Assembly: GCA_029559155.1 (NCBI GenBank)
Contig: JAKQCM010000418.1
Coordinates: 1-61,617 of the forward strand
DNA: 61,617 nt
Direction of reading: 5' to 3'
Source: Chloroflexota bacterium
GTDB taxonomy: Bacteria; Chloroflexota; Anaerolineae; Promineifilales; Promineifilaceae
Both the position numbers and the translations under genes were made by a program. Shown here piece after piece: positions 17,965 through 26,365 of the stretch; position 1 is the first letter of the stretch; every line of letters starts with the position of its first letter. The notes under the pieces were generated by a model. That model was not told where the DNA came from. It was given only the letters and a program-made list of their open reading frames with translations, and searched no databases.

Positions 17965-19149
17965 TTATTCCCAGGTGCGTTCGTCCCGAATGGGCGCCGC
18001 GTCAGGGGGCAGCGTGTCGATGATTTCCACCGTCAGGCGAAATTTGATGGCTTCGCGGGCGGTAGTTTGCAGCCGGTCGGCCAAATCGGCGGCTGGATTT
18101 GCTGTGGGTATTACGTGCAGCGCCAGGTGGTCTTTGTGTTCGGCGCGGGTGATTACAGCCTGATAGGCGGCCACTTCGGGGAAACGGGCCATCATGTTGG
18201 CCAACTGAGTGGGGTGTAGGAACATGCCGCGCACTTTGGTGGCTGCGCCAACGCGCCCCAGCCAGCCTTTTAACCGCCAGCCGCCGCCATCAGTCACCGA
18301 TTCCGGTAGGATGGCCGACAAATCGCCCACGCCAAAGCGCACCAGGGCGTAATGCCGGTTGAGCAGCGTCACCACGACTTCACCGGTTTCGCCGTGGGGC
18401 AGCGGCTGGCCGCTGTTGATGTCGCATATTTGGATGATGGTGTGGTCGGGGATGCGCCAGCCGGTGTAACCGTCGATGTCGTAACCCAAATTGCCGCATT
18501 CGGCCGTGCCATAACCCTGGTAGACGGCGATGCCGTGGTCGTTTAGCTCTTGTTTGAGCGACGGCGGCAGGGGCTCGGCCAACACAAAGGCTTTGTTGAG
18601 CGCCAGCGAGAGGCCTAATTCTTGCGCTTTGTCCAGGAGCGCCTTCAGGTAGCTGGGCAGTCCTACGTAACCGGATGCGCCAAAGGCGGCCATTGCCTGC
18701 ACTTGCTGCTCCTGGTTGCCAATGCCGCCGGGGATGACCACGCAGCCCAGGCTGGTTAATCCCTCCTCCAAAGCGGCTCCGGCGGGGGTAAGGTGGTAGC
18801 CGAAGGCGTTGAGGGCCACGTCGCCGGCGCGAAAACCGGCGGCGGCCAGGGCGCTGCCCCAACGGGCAGCATCGGGTTTGTGCGGTTCGGGTTCGTTGAT
18901 GGGGCCGGGTGATTGAAAGACGCGGCGCAGCGCGCCAATGGGTACGGCCAACAGGCCGCCAAAGGGCGGATCTTTTTGTTGTAGGTCGATGAGGTCGTCT
19001 TTGCGCAGGACCGGGATGCGGGCCAGATCGGCCACTCCCTGAATGTCGGCGGGGGTAAGACCGGCTGCGGCGAGTCGTTTTTGGAAGCCTGGCGCGTGGT
19101 GGTAAAGGTGGGTGATGGTTTCGTGGAGTGTCTGGTCTAGATCGTTCAT
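17965..19149 (-). CDS. PaaK-like adenylate-forming protein with degenerate P-loop
   Basis: The 394-residue protein has the fold markers of phenylacetate-CoA ligases: LTPADIQGVADLARIPVLRKDDL at residues about 31-53, YGTAECGNLGYDIDGYTGW at about 213-230, then GETGEVVVTLLNRHYALVRFGVGDLS and a C-terminal lid (GRVGAATKVRGMFLHP). The serine/threonine-glycine-rich P-loop that should bind ATP phosphates is replaced by QSPGPINEPEPHKPD near residue 80. It is the last gene of the Liv-type operon. Either it is a variant ligase subgroup specialised for this operon or a non-adenylating relative. No frameshift is seen. Confidence 0.75.
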   Translation of the reverse strand: MNDLDQTLHETITHLYHHAPGFQKRLAAAGLTPADIQGVADLARIPVLRKDDLIDLQQKDPPFGGLLAVPIGALRRVFQSPGPINEPEPHKPDAARWGSALAAAGFRAGDVALNAFGYHLTPAGAALEEGLTSLGCVVIPGGIGNQEQQVQAMAAFGASGYVGLPSYLKALLDKAQELGLSLALNKAFVLAEPLPPSLKQELNDHGIAVYQGYGTAECGNLGYDIDGYTGWRIPDHTIIQICDINSGQPLPHGETGEVVVTLLNRHYALVRFGVGDLSAILPESVTDGGGWRLKGWLGRVGAATKVRGMFLHPTQLANMMARFPEVAAYQAVITRAEHKDHLALHVIPTANPAADLADRLQTTAREAIKFRLTVEIIDTLPPDAAPIRDERTWE

Positions 19150-19167
19150 GGCGAGTTAAGGACAACA

Positions 19168-19193
19168 ACAGCTAATAGCTGTTAGCTGTCAGG
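19168..19193. repeat. Heptamer repeat at the end of livF
   Basis: AGCTAAT, AGCTGTT, AGCTGTC run in 7-nt steps. The TGA stop of the minus-strand livF gene lies at its edge. Confidence 0.6.
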
Positions 19194-19983
19194 AAAGCCA
19201 GCGTTTGCGGCGTTTGTAATGTTTGACGTCGCGGTAGCTTTTGCGGGTTCCAACTTCGTTGAGACCCAGGTAAAACTCGCGCACGTCGGCGTTGTCTTTG
19301 AGTTGGGCAGGTTCGCCGGTGAGGACGATACGGCCGTTTTCCATAATATACGCATAATCGGCCACATCCAGCGCCAGACGGGCATTCTGTTCTACCAACA
19401 AAATCGTGGTGCCCTGCTCCTGATTGATGCGCTTGATAATCTCAAAAATGCTCATGACCAGCAGCGGGGCCAGCCCCAGCGATGGTTCGTCGAGCATAAT
19501 CAGCTTGGGGCGAGCCATCATGGCGCGGCCAATGGCCAGCATTTGCTGCTCGCCGCCGGAAAGATAACCGGCCGTCTGGCGGCGGCGTTCTTTCAGGCGC
19601 GGGAAATATTCGTAGACCATGTCCATGTCGTTTTTGACATTGCCCCGATCTTTGCGCGTGTAGCCGCCGGCCACCAAATTTTGCTCTACGTCCAGATGTT
19701 CAAACACGCGGCGGCCTTCCATCACCTGGAAAATGCCGCGCCGCACCACGTTGGCTGCGTCCAGATCGTGGATTTTTTCGCCTTCAAACAAGATCTCGCC
19801 ATCGGTGACTTCGCCGTTTTCCGGTTTGAGCAGGCCGGAAATGGCTTTGAGGGTAGTGGATTTGCCCGCGCCGTTGGAGCCGAGCAGCGCCACAATTTTT
19901 CCCTGGGGCACTTCCAGTGACATCCCTTTGAGGACGAGGATGACGTCGTTATAGATTACTTCGACATTATTGAGGGCCAGCAT
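19189..19983 (-). CDS. livF: Liv-type ABC transporter ATP-binding protein (LivF-like)
   Basis: The 264-residue ATPase has Walker A LLGSNGAGKSTT, Q-loop region GIFQVMEGRRVFEHL, signature YLSGGEQQMLAIGRA, Walker B LIMLDEPSLGLAP and the H-loop region TTILLVEQNA. The VMEGR and LVEQNA motifs are typical of LivF. The start MLALNNVEV at 19983 has GGAG 9 bp upstream; a longer frame would cross the intergenic hairpin. The C-terminal 25 residues are strongly basic (HYKRRKRW), which is unusual for the family. It supplies energy with LivG for the permeases encoded upstream. Confidence 0.92.
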   Translation of the reverse strand: MLALNNVEVIYNDVILVLKGMSLEVPQGKIVALLGSNGAGKSTTLKAISGLLKPENGEVTDGEILFEGEKIHDLDAANVVRRGIFQVMEGRRVFEHLDVEQNLVAGGYTRKDRGNVKNDMDMVYEYFPRLKERRRQTAGYLSGGEQQMLAIGRAMMARPKLIMLDEPSLGLAPLLVMSIFEIIKRINQEQGTTILLVEQNARLALDVADYAYIMENGRIVLTGEPAQLKDNADVREFYLGLNEVGTRKSYRDVKHYKRRKRWLS

Positions 19984-20007
19984 GTTTGCTCCGGTTGGGA
20001 GTTGGAC

Positions 20008-20061
20008 GTTGTTAGCTGATGGCGGCCCCATCAACTAACAACTGTCCACTAACAACTATCT
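20008..20061. repeat. Hairpin of heptamer repeats between livK and livF
   Basis: GTTGTTAGCTGATGG at 20008-20022 pairs with CCATCAACTAACAAC at 20028-20042 with one mismatch around a 5-nt loop. ACTAACA units continue to 20061. Placed after the binding-protein gene, it could protect that mRNA or lower expression of livF. Confidence 0.75.
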
Positions 20062-20064
20062 GAA

Positions 20065-21240
20065 TTAGCCACCGGCGCTGATGTACTCGGTGAGTTTTTG
20101 GTGTACGCCGTTTTGGACCTGGTACAACTGTAAGGCTTTGTTGCCGCCGTGGTCGGTAGCGGTGAAGGTGATGGGTGTGGTGACGCCGCCGGTGCTGTAG
20201 TTGCTGAAGGATTCCAGGACGGCTTTGATGTTGGGGCCGGTGACATCCTGGCCGTTAGCGACGACCTGGCGGATGGCGTCGACCATGGCGCGCATGGTGG
20301 TCCAGCCCTGGACGTAGTGCAGGCCGAGTTCGTCGAGGTTTTTGCCGGCTTTTTCGGTATACGGCCGTATCTCATTCTGAATCAAATCGGCGCCGCTGTT
20401 GGGGAAGGCAAACGGGCTGGCGGCAATCACGCCTTCGGCGGCGTCGCCGGCCAATTCCACAAACAGTTCGTCCGAACACCAGTTCAGGCAGATGATTTGT
20501 GTATCCATGCCCAGCCGGGCTACGTCTTTGGTGAGGGTGGCGGCCGGCGAAGAGACGTTTTGAATGACAATAAACTCGGCTCCGGCATCCTGTACCTGGG
20601 TCAACTGCGCCGTGAAGTCCGACGTGCCGCCGGGCATGGGAATGCCAACAACGGTCATGCCGTTGGCTTCAGCCCAGGCTTTGCCGTCTTCCAAGGGGGA
20701 CGTGCCAAAGGGGCTGTCGTGGTGCAGCAGGGCGACAGTTGTGGCGCCGTGTTCTTTGGCGTATTGCAGGGCGATGATGAATTGGTCGGAATAGGAGGTG
20801 CCGATCAGGAAATTGTAGGGCGCGTCGGCCGGATTGGTCAGGGCGGCTGAGTAGGAGGCCGACATGAAGGGAATCTGGTCTTCGCCGACACGGGTGCGCA
20901 GCGCTTCGGTGTCGCCGGTGCCCCAACCCTGGAAGGCGACGATGCCTTCGGAGGTGTACTGGCTGTACAGTTGTTCGGCCTGGTCAACAGCGTAGGCGTA
21001 GTCTTGGGACATGAACTCGATTTGACGGCCGTCTATACCCCCATTCTCGTTCACAAATTTAACATAATCGCGCACACCATCGGCGTAAGGCGTACTCACA
21101 TCCGATGTCGGCCCTGTCAGATCATGAATACCGCCAATTTTAATCGGTCCGGCGGCTGCATCGCCGCCCCCGCTGCCACAGGCCGTCAGAACCAGGGCGA
21201 AAACCAAGACAATAAATACCAGGAACGCTTTTCTTTTCAT
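20065..21240 (-). CDS. livK: Liv-type periplasmic/extracellular solute-binding lipoprotein
   Basis: The 391-residue protein begins with a lipoprotein signal (KRKAFLVFIVLVFALVLTAC) with lipobox LTAC, followed by a Gly/Ala linker. The mature part is a Peripla_BP_6 two-lobe domain: IKIGGIHDLTGPTSDVSTPYADGVRDYV, NENGGIDGRQIEF, VAFQGWGTGDTEAL, SAALTNPADAPYNF. The start at 21240 has GAGGAG 9 bp upstream; the ATG at 21249 abuts that site and is less likely. It presents the ligand to LivH/LivM. The ligand may be a carboxylic acid rather than a branched-chain amino acid, given the ligase genes in the operon. Confidence 0.9.
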   Translation of the reverse strand: MKRKAFLVFIVLVFALVLTACGSGGGDAAAGPIKIGGIHDLTGPTSDVSTPYADGVRDYVKFVNENGGIDGRQIEFMSQDYAYAVDQAEQLYSQYTSEGIVAFQGWGTGDTEALRTRVGEDQIPFMSASYSAALTNPADAPYNFLIGTSYSDQFIIALQYAKEHGATTVALLHHDSPFGTSPLEDGKAWAEANGMTVVGIPMPGGTSDFTAQLTQVQDAGAEFIVIQNVSSPAATLTKDVARLGMDTQIICLNWCSDELFVELAGDAAEGVIAASPFAFPNSGADLIQNEIRPYTEKAGKNLDELGLHYVQGWTTMRAMVDAIRQVVANGQDVTGPNIKAVLESFSNYSTGGVTTPITFTATDHGGNKALQLYQVQNGVHQKLTEYISAGG

Positions 21241-21280
21241 GTGCTTCATCTCCTCTTCTTCTAAACTGATAAATGAATGT

Positions 21281-21332
21281 CAGTTTTCAGCATCCAGTGG
21301 CAAATCGTGGGTGAACAAACAACTGAAAACTG
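21281..21332. repeat. Inverted repeat between livM and livK
   Basis: CAGTTTTCAG at 21281-21290 pairs with CTGAAAACTG at 21323-21332 around a 32-nt loop, in the 94-104 bp gap between the genes. Confidence 0.55.
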
Positions 21333-21343
21333 CCGACAAACAA

Positions 21344-22384
21344 TCAATAACTAAACGGCCACAAACGAAAATAATCTTTGATATTGCGCCAGATTTTGGC
21401 GATGCCTTCCGGCTCGAAAATCAGGAACAAAATGATAACCAGACCAAAAGAGCCTTTTTGGATGAAAGGCATAATCGTAGCCATTTGCGGGATGGAACCG
21501 CCCAGACTGCTGCCCAGGTTGGAAAGAATGGCGGGCAGCAGCGTAATCAAAATCGCGCCATAAATGGAACCGGACACCGACCCCATCCCGCCAATAATGA
21601 TCATTGCCAGCACAGAAATGGATGTTTCGATGGTGAAACGTTCGTAGTTGACAATGCCGCGATACTGCGCCAGCAAGGCCCCGGCTGCGCCAATAATGAA
21701 CGACGACGTGGCAAACGCCAGCAGCTTGTAGCGAAAAATATTAACGCCCATGACTTCGGCGGCGATGTCCTGATCCCGAATGGCTATGAATGCACGGCCG
21801 ATTTTGGAGCGAAATAGATTCACCGCAAACAGGATGGTGAGGATGAGAAACAATAATATGATCCAGTAAAAATTAAAGTCGGTGCTCATGCGAATGCCAA
21901 ACAGGCGCGGCGAAGGGATGACCAACGCCTCGACGCCGCCGGTTAGCGGGGACCGTACAATGGCCCATTCGATGATTTGCTGCGCCGCCAGTGTGGCAAT
22001 GGCCAGATAAAGACCTTTGAGACGCAGGGAAGGCAGGCCAAAAATGGCGCCAACGGCCGCAGTCACCAGGCTGGCAATCGGAATTGTGAGCCACCAGGGC
22101 AGCCCCAGGTGTGTCACCAACAGGCCGGAACCGTAAGCGCCAATCGCCATGAAGCCGCCGGTCCCGAGGCTAATCTGCCCGGTAAATCCGGTGAGGATGT
22201 TTAGGCCGATGGCGGCAATGGCGAAGATGCCGACCTGATTTGCCAGTGTCAACTGATAGTTGTTGGCCAGAAATGGGAAGCCCGCGATCAAGACAATAAC
22301 CACGATGATGCGAATGCGCATGAGCGGCGTAGGCCGCAGCCGCATATCTTCTTTGTAGGTGCTGTGAAAAACGCCAGATTCCAT
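21344..22384 (-). CDS. livM: Liv-type ABC transporter permease (LivM-like)
   Basis: A 346-residue permease with about nine membrane helices. LivM hallmarks seen: LNILTGFTGQISLGTGGFMAIGAY near residue 60, SLRLKGLYLAIATLA, GRAFIAIRDQDIAAEVMGVN (the coupling EAA-like loop that contacts the ATPases) and MIIIGGMGSVSGSIYGA. It forms the membrane channel with LivH. ATG at 22384 is kept; an internal ATG at 22345 (MRLRPTPLM) is an alternative start. Confidence 0.93.
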   Translation of the reverse strand: MESGVFHSTYKEDMRLRPTPLMRIRIIVVIVLIAGFPFLANNYQLTLANQVGIFAIAAIGLNILTGFTGQISLGTGGFMAIGAYGSGLLVTHLGLPWWLTIPIASLVTAAVGAIFGLPSLRLKGLYLAIATLAAQQIIEWAIVRSPLTGGVEALVIPSPRLFGIRMSTDFNFYWIILLFLILTILFAVNLFRSKIGRAFIAIRDQDIAAEVMGVNIFRYKLLAFATSSFIIGAAGALLAQYRGIVNYERFTIETSISVLAMIIIGGMGSVSGSIYGAILITLLPAILSNLGSSLGGSIPQMATIMPFIQKGSFGLVIILFLIFEPEGIAKIWRNIKDYFRLWPFSY

Positions 22385-22465
22385 AATGTGTCCCAGTCTT
22401 TAATTCGTAATCGATGAACCGTGATGGCTGTTCCGTAAACAGGTTACGGATTGCCGCCGCGGCGC

Positions 22466-23347
22466 TTAAACACGTTCAATCCGCACTTCGCCAAATAAGC
22501 CGTATGGCTTCACCATCAGGATGAGGATCAGGACGATGAAGGGGATGACCGAGGCCAGGCCGAGGTTGGGTGGGGTGTACCCGGCCGTATAAACCTCCAG
22601 CAGGCCGATGATAATGCCGCCGATGATCGCGCCGGGGATGGAATTTAGGCCGCCGAGGATGACTACGGGGAAGACGCGCAGGCCAAAGCTGGCCAGGGCC
22701 ACGGCGTTGAGTTCTACGATATTGGCGACGATGACGCCGGCGAGAGCGGCCACCACGGCCGAAATCGACCAGGCCATGGCAAATACTTTCTTCACGCTGA
22801 TGCCCATGCTGAGGGCGGCTTGCTGGTCGTCGGCGGTGGCGCGCATGGCGATGCCTTCCTTGGAAAAGCGGAAGAAGAGCATAAAGACCACCAACAGGAC
22901 GATGACGAGACCGAGCGCGATCAGCCGATCGGCGGAGATGACAGCGCCGGCAATGGCGATGGGTGAGTCGGGTAGAAATGAGGGGAAGGCGCGTCCGGTT
23001 GTGCCCCAGATGGCGTTGACGATGGCCCTGATGACGCTGGAAAGCCCGATGGTGACCATGATGACCGAAATGATCGGTTCGCCGATCATCGGGCGCAAGA
23101 TGAAGCGCTCGACGACGATGCCGAGGAGTACGGCCGTTCCCATCGTCAGCAGCACCCCCAACGGCCAAAACAACCCAAACTGCGCCACAAAGGCATAGGT
23201 CAGGTATGCGCCTACCATCAAAAAGTCGCCCTGGGCAAAGTTGATGACATCGCTGGCTTTGTAGATGAGCACAAAGCCCAGAGCCACCAGAGCCAGCACG
23301 GCTCCATTGGTCAGACCTGTCAGGGTGAGTTGGATGAATTTTTCCAT
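22466..23347 (-). CDS. livH: Liv-type ABC transporter permease (LivH-like)
   Basis: A 293-residue permease with about eight membrane helices. LivH features: LTNGAVLALVALGFVLIYKASDVINFAQGDFLMVGAY at the N-terminus, a second half with GIAMRATADDQQAALSMGI (coupling loop) and VVILGGLNSIPGAIIGG. Its start codon directly follows the stop of the acyl-CoA synthetase gene (TAAATG), with GGAG 8 bp upstream lying in that gene's last codons, so translation is coupled. Confidence 0.93.
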   Translation of the reverse strand: MEKFIQLTLTGLTNGAVLALVALGFVLIYKASDVINFAQGDFLMVGAYLTYAFVAQFGLFWPLGVLLTMGTAVLLGIVVERFILRPMIGEPIISVIMVTIGLSSVIRAIVNAIWGTTGRAFPSFLPDSPIAIAGAVISADRLIALGLVIVLLVVFMLFFRFSKEGIAMRATADDQQAALSMGISVKKVFAMAWSISAVVAALAGVIVANIVELNAVALASFGLRVFPVVILGGLNSIPGAIIGGIIIGLLEVYTAGYTPPNLGLASVIPFIVLILILMVKPYGLFGEVRIERV

Positions 23348-25255
23348 TTAGTCTCCAGTTCCGTTCAACGATTCAATCTTCAATCTTGTCTTGATGATGG
23401 CGGAACGGCCGTCCTGATACGTAATCGCCGACTCCACATCCAGGTGGTCGTTCTGGCTGTAGAGCGCCGAAATAATGTCGTCGTAACGCTGCGCGACGTA
23501 CGTGCGCCGCACCTTGCGCGTGCGCGTCAACTCGGCGTCGTCGGCGTCCAGCTCCTTGTGCAGCAGCAAAAAACGCCGAATCCGCGCCGCGTCTGGCAGG
23601 TCGGCGTTGGCCGCTTCTACCTGCCGGCGCACCAGAGCATACACTTCCGGTTTCTGCGCCAGATCGGTGTAGGTGGTATAGGCGATCTGATTGTTTTCCG
23701 CCCATTTGCCGGCATTGGCCATGTCGATATTGATCATCGCCGTTACAAACGGCCAGTCGCCGCCAAACACCACCGCTTCACGCACGTAGGGGCTGAATTT
23801 CAGCTTATTCTCGATGAACTGCGGGCTGAATTTTGTGCCGTCGTGCAGCGTCATCACGTCTTTGGCGCGGTCAATAACGATCAGGTGGCCGTCTTCGTCG
23901 AAATAACCGGCGTCGCCGGAGTGCATCCAGCCATCTTTCAGCGATTCGGCCGTGGCCGCTTCATCGCCATAGTACCCGGCAAAAATCGAATCCGATTTCA
24001 GCAAAATCTCGCCATTTTCGGCAATTTGTACTTCCGTGCCGATCACCGGCGTGCCCACTGTTTGGAATTTAATATCGCCATCGCGGTGCAGTACGCTGAT
24101 GCCGCTGGCTTCGGTCTGGCCGTAGATTTGCTTCAGGTTCACGCCCAGGGCGTGGAAAAAGCGGAAAACGTCCGGTCCCAGCGCCGCCCCGCCGGTGTAG
24201 GCGCGTTTGAGATGGCGCAGACCCAAATGATCTTTGATTGCCTGAAAGACCAGCCAGTTTGCCAGAAAATATTGCCCTTTTAACAAAGCAGAGGGGGTTT
24301 CTTTGCGGAAGCGTAATTCGGCCGTTTGATAACCCACCCCCATGGCCCAATCATAAAACCGCTTTTTCACGCGGGTGCTGTCTTCCATTTTTACCAACAC
24401 CTGGCTGACCATGTTTTCCCAGATGCGCGGCGGGCTAAACATGGAGTGCGGCCCAATTTCGCGGATGTTTTGCTGGGCGGTTTCTGGCGCTTCGGGGAAG
24501 TGCAGCGGGAAGCCATTTTGCAGGAAGCAGGCAAAGGACATCATCTGCTCGCCAATCCAGGCCAGCGGCAAAAAGCTGACGAAGCGATCGTCCGGGGTTA
24601 ACGGGTCCAGGGTCATCAGGTTTTTGCCCATGCTGATGAGGTTGCGATGGCGGATCATGGCCAGTTTGGGGTAGCCGGTCGTGCCGGATGTTGTAGAGAG
24701 GATGGCAATGTCTTCTCCTTTGCCGGCCGCAACTTGTTGTTCATACCAGCCAGGATGGGCTTTTTCGTATGCCTCGCCCAGTTTTTCCACGTCGGGGAAA
24801 AACATCAGGAAATCTTCGGTGTAATTGCGCAGCCCTTTGGGATCGTAGTAGATGACGCGGTGGACGGTTTCTTTGAGCTCGTCCCACATTTCCAGCACTT
24901 TGTCGACCTGTTCCTGGTCTTCGACGACGACAAATTTTACCCGCGCATGGGTGATGATGTAGATCATCTCATTGACGACCGCGTCCTGGTAGATGCCGAT
25001 GCTTTTGGCTCCGGCGGCCTGAGCGGCGAGTTCGGTCATCACCCATTCCGGCCGATTGTCGCCGATGATAGCTACGGTGCTGTCGGCTTCCAGCCCCATG
25101 CTGACCAGTCCCAGGCAGAAGTGGCGTACGTGGCGTTCTAATTCGGCCCAGGTCATGGATTTCCAGATGCCGTGGTATTTTTCGCGCAAGGCGATGCGTG
25201 TAGCGCCAAATTCTTGGTTTCGTTCGAGGAGGAGTTGTGGAAATGTTTCGCCCAT
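23348..25255 (-). CDS. Long-chain-type acyl-CoA synthetase (AMP-forming)
   Basis: The 635-residue ligase activates a carboxylic acid to its CoA ester via an acyl-adenylate. The P-loop STTSGTTGYPK (about residues 190-200), LPLAWIGEQMMSF, GGAALGPDVFRFFHALG, YGQTEASGISV, and the SGDAGYFDEDGHLIVIDRAKDVM region are all intact. It is encoded between livG and livH, so substrate import and CoA activation are tied together. The start has no Shine-Dalgarno sequence; a heptamer repeat occupies that place. The C-terminus (KTRLKIESLN) is itself encoded by an AGATTGA repeat, probably an extension acquired from it. Confidence 0.92.
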   Translation of the reverse strand: MGETFPQLLLERNQEFGATRIALREKYHGIWKSMTWAELERHVRHFCLGLVSMGLEADSTVAIIGDNRPEWVMTELAAQAAGAKSIGIYQDAVVNEMIYIITHARVKFVVVEDQEQVDKVLEMWDELKETVHRVIYYDPKGLRNYTEDFLMFFPDVEKLGEAYEKAHPGWYEQQVAAGKGEDIAILSTTSGTTGYPKLAMIRHRNLISMGKNLMTLDPLTPDDRFVSFLPLAWIGEQMMSFACFLQNGFPLHFPEAPETAQQNIREIGPHSMFSPPRIWENMVSQVLVKMEDSTRVKKRFYDWAMGVGYQTAELRFRKETPSALLKGQYFLANWLVFQAIKDHLGLRHLKRAYTGGAALGPDVFRFFHALGVNLKQIYGQTEASGISVLHRDGDIKFQTVGTPVIGTEVQIAENGEILLKSDSIFAGYYGDEAATAESLKDGWMHSGDAGYFDEDGHLIVIDRAKDVMTLHDGTKFSPQFIENKLKFSPYVREAVVFGGDWPFVTAMINIDMANAGKWAENNQIAYTTYTDLAQKPEVYALVRRQVEAANADLPDAARIRRFLLLHKELDADDAELTRTRKVRRTYVAQRYDDIISALYSQNDHLDVESAITYQDGRSAIIKTRLKIESLNGTGD

Positions 25256-25265
25256 TGTGTCAAGG

Positions 25266-25300
25266 AGTGGAGATTAGAGATTGGGGATTGGCGACTGATG
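25266..25300. repeat. GAGATTG-family heptamer repeat before the acyl-CoA synthetase gene
   Basis: GGAGATTA, GAGATTG, GGGATTG, GCGACTG run in 7-8-nt steps in the 87-bp gap between livG and the ligase gene. Confidence 0.7.
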
Positions 25301-25342
25301 ATGCGGCATCTTCAGTCTGTCATCGCCTGTCTTAAATCTCAG

Positions 25343-26173
25343 TTATGCGGCAAATTCTTCGCCAAGGTAAGCCTGTACGACTTCCGGGTTTTGCTGAACT
25401 TCGTCCGGGGTGCCGTCACCGATTTTCATGCCAAAGTTGAGGACAACGACGTGGTCGGAAATGTCCATGACGACGCCCATATCGTGTTCGATGATGATGA
25501 CGCTGACGCCGTGTTCTTCGTTGACGTCGAGGATGAAGCGGGCCATGTCTTCTTTTTCTTCGTTGTTCATGCCGGCCATGGGTTCATCGAGCACCAGCAG
25601 GCTGGGTTGGACGGCCAGCGCGCGGGCCAGCTCGACGCGCTTTTGTAAACCGTAGGAGAGGGTGCCGACAGTTTGTTTGCGAATGGATTCGATTTCGAGC
25701 AGGTCGATGATGTCTTCGAGGAAGCGCCGGTTTTCGATTTCTTCTTTTTGGGCGCGGCCCCAAAAGAGGCCGCCGCTGAGGATGTTGGCTTTGAGGTGAA
25801 TGTGCCGCCCTAACATGATGTTGTCGAGGACGGTCATGTGTTTGAAGAGTTCGATGTTTTGGAAGGAGCGGGCGATGCCCAGTTTGGCGATTTCGTAGGG
25901 TTTGAGGCTGGTGATGAGGTGTTCACGGCCGTTATAAAACCGAATGCTCCCCTCTTGCGGATGATACAGGCCGCTCACGCAGTTGAGCAGGCTGGTTTTT
26001 CCGGCCCCGTTGGGGCCGATGATGGCCGTGATTTCGCTTTGACGCACTTCCAGGGAAACGGCCGTTAACGCCTGCACGCCGCCAAACGCCAGATATAGAT
26101 CATCTACTATCAGCTGGGTATCCCCGGGCTGCAGGGGGCTGCTGTTTAGAACGTGATTAAAGCCGCGCGCCAT
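25343..26173 (-). CDS. livG: Liv-type ABC transporter ATP-binding protein (LivG-like)
   Basis: The first gene of the operon encodes 276 residues: Walker A IIGPNGAGKTSLLN, the LivG-type motif GIARSFQNIELFKHMTVLDNIMLG, signature LSYGLQKRVELARAL, Walker B LLVLDEPMAGMN and VIIIEHDMGVVMDISD. The start is well supported by GGAGAAGG 4-5 bp upstream. The signature reads LSYGLQ, as in other LivG proteins. It partners LivF. The operon runs livG, acyl-CoA ligase, livH, livM, livK, livF, PaaK-like. Confidence 0.93.
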   Translation of the reverse strand: MARGFNHVLNSSPLQPGDTQLIVDDLYLAFGGVQALTAVSLEVRQSEITAIIGPNGAGKTSLLNCVSGLYHPQEGSIRFYNGREHLITSLKPYEIAKLGIARSFQNIELFKHMTVLDNIMLGRHIHLKANILSGGLFWGRAQKEEIENRRFLEDIIDLLEIESIRKQTVGTLSYGLQKRVELARALAVQPSLLVLDEPMAGMNNEEKEDMARFILDVNEEHGVSVIIIEHDMGVVMDISDHVVVLNFGMKIGDGTPDEVQQNPEVVQAYLGEEFAA

Positions 26174-26365
26174 AAACCTTCTCCTCTTCCGTATCCGGCT
26201 AACCGCTGCGAGGGCCGCCGCGCGCCGAATGAGGAGTAGTTTACGGATGAGGCGTTAATGAACTGTATACACGGCCGTTAACGGCAAAACCTAAATCGGA
26301 CGCAAATCGGTCGCAAATACACGCGATTTATCCGCGAACATCTGTCGCCCGTCCTCCAACTGGCG

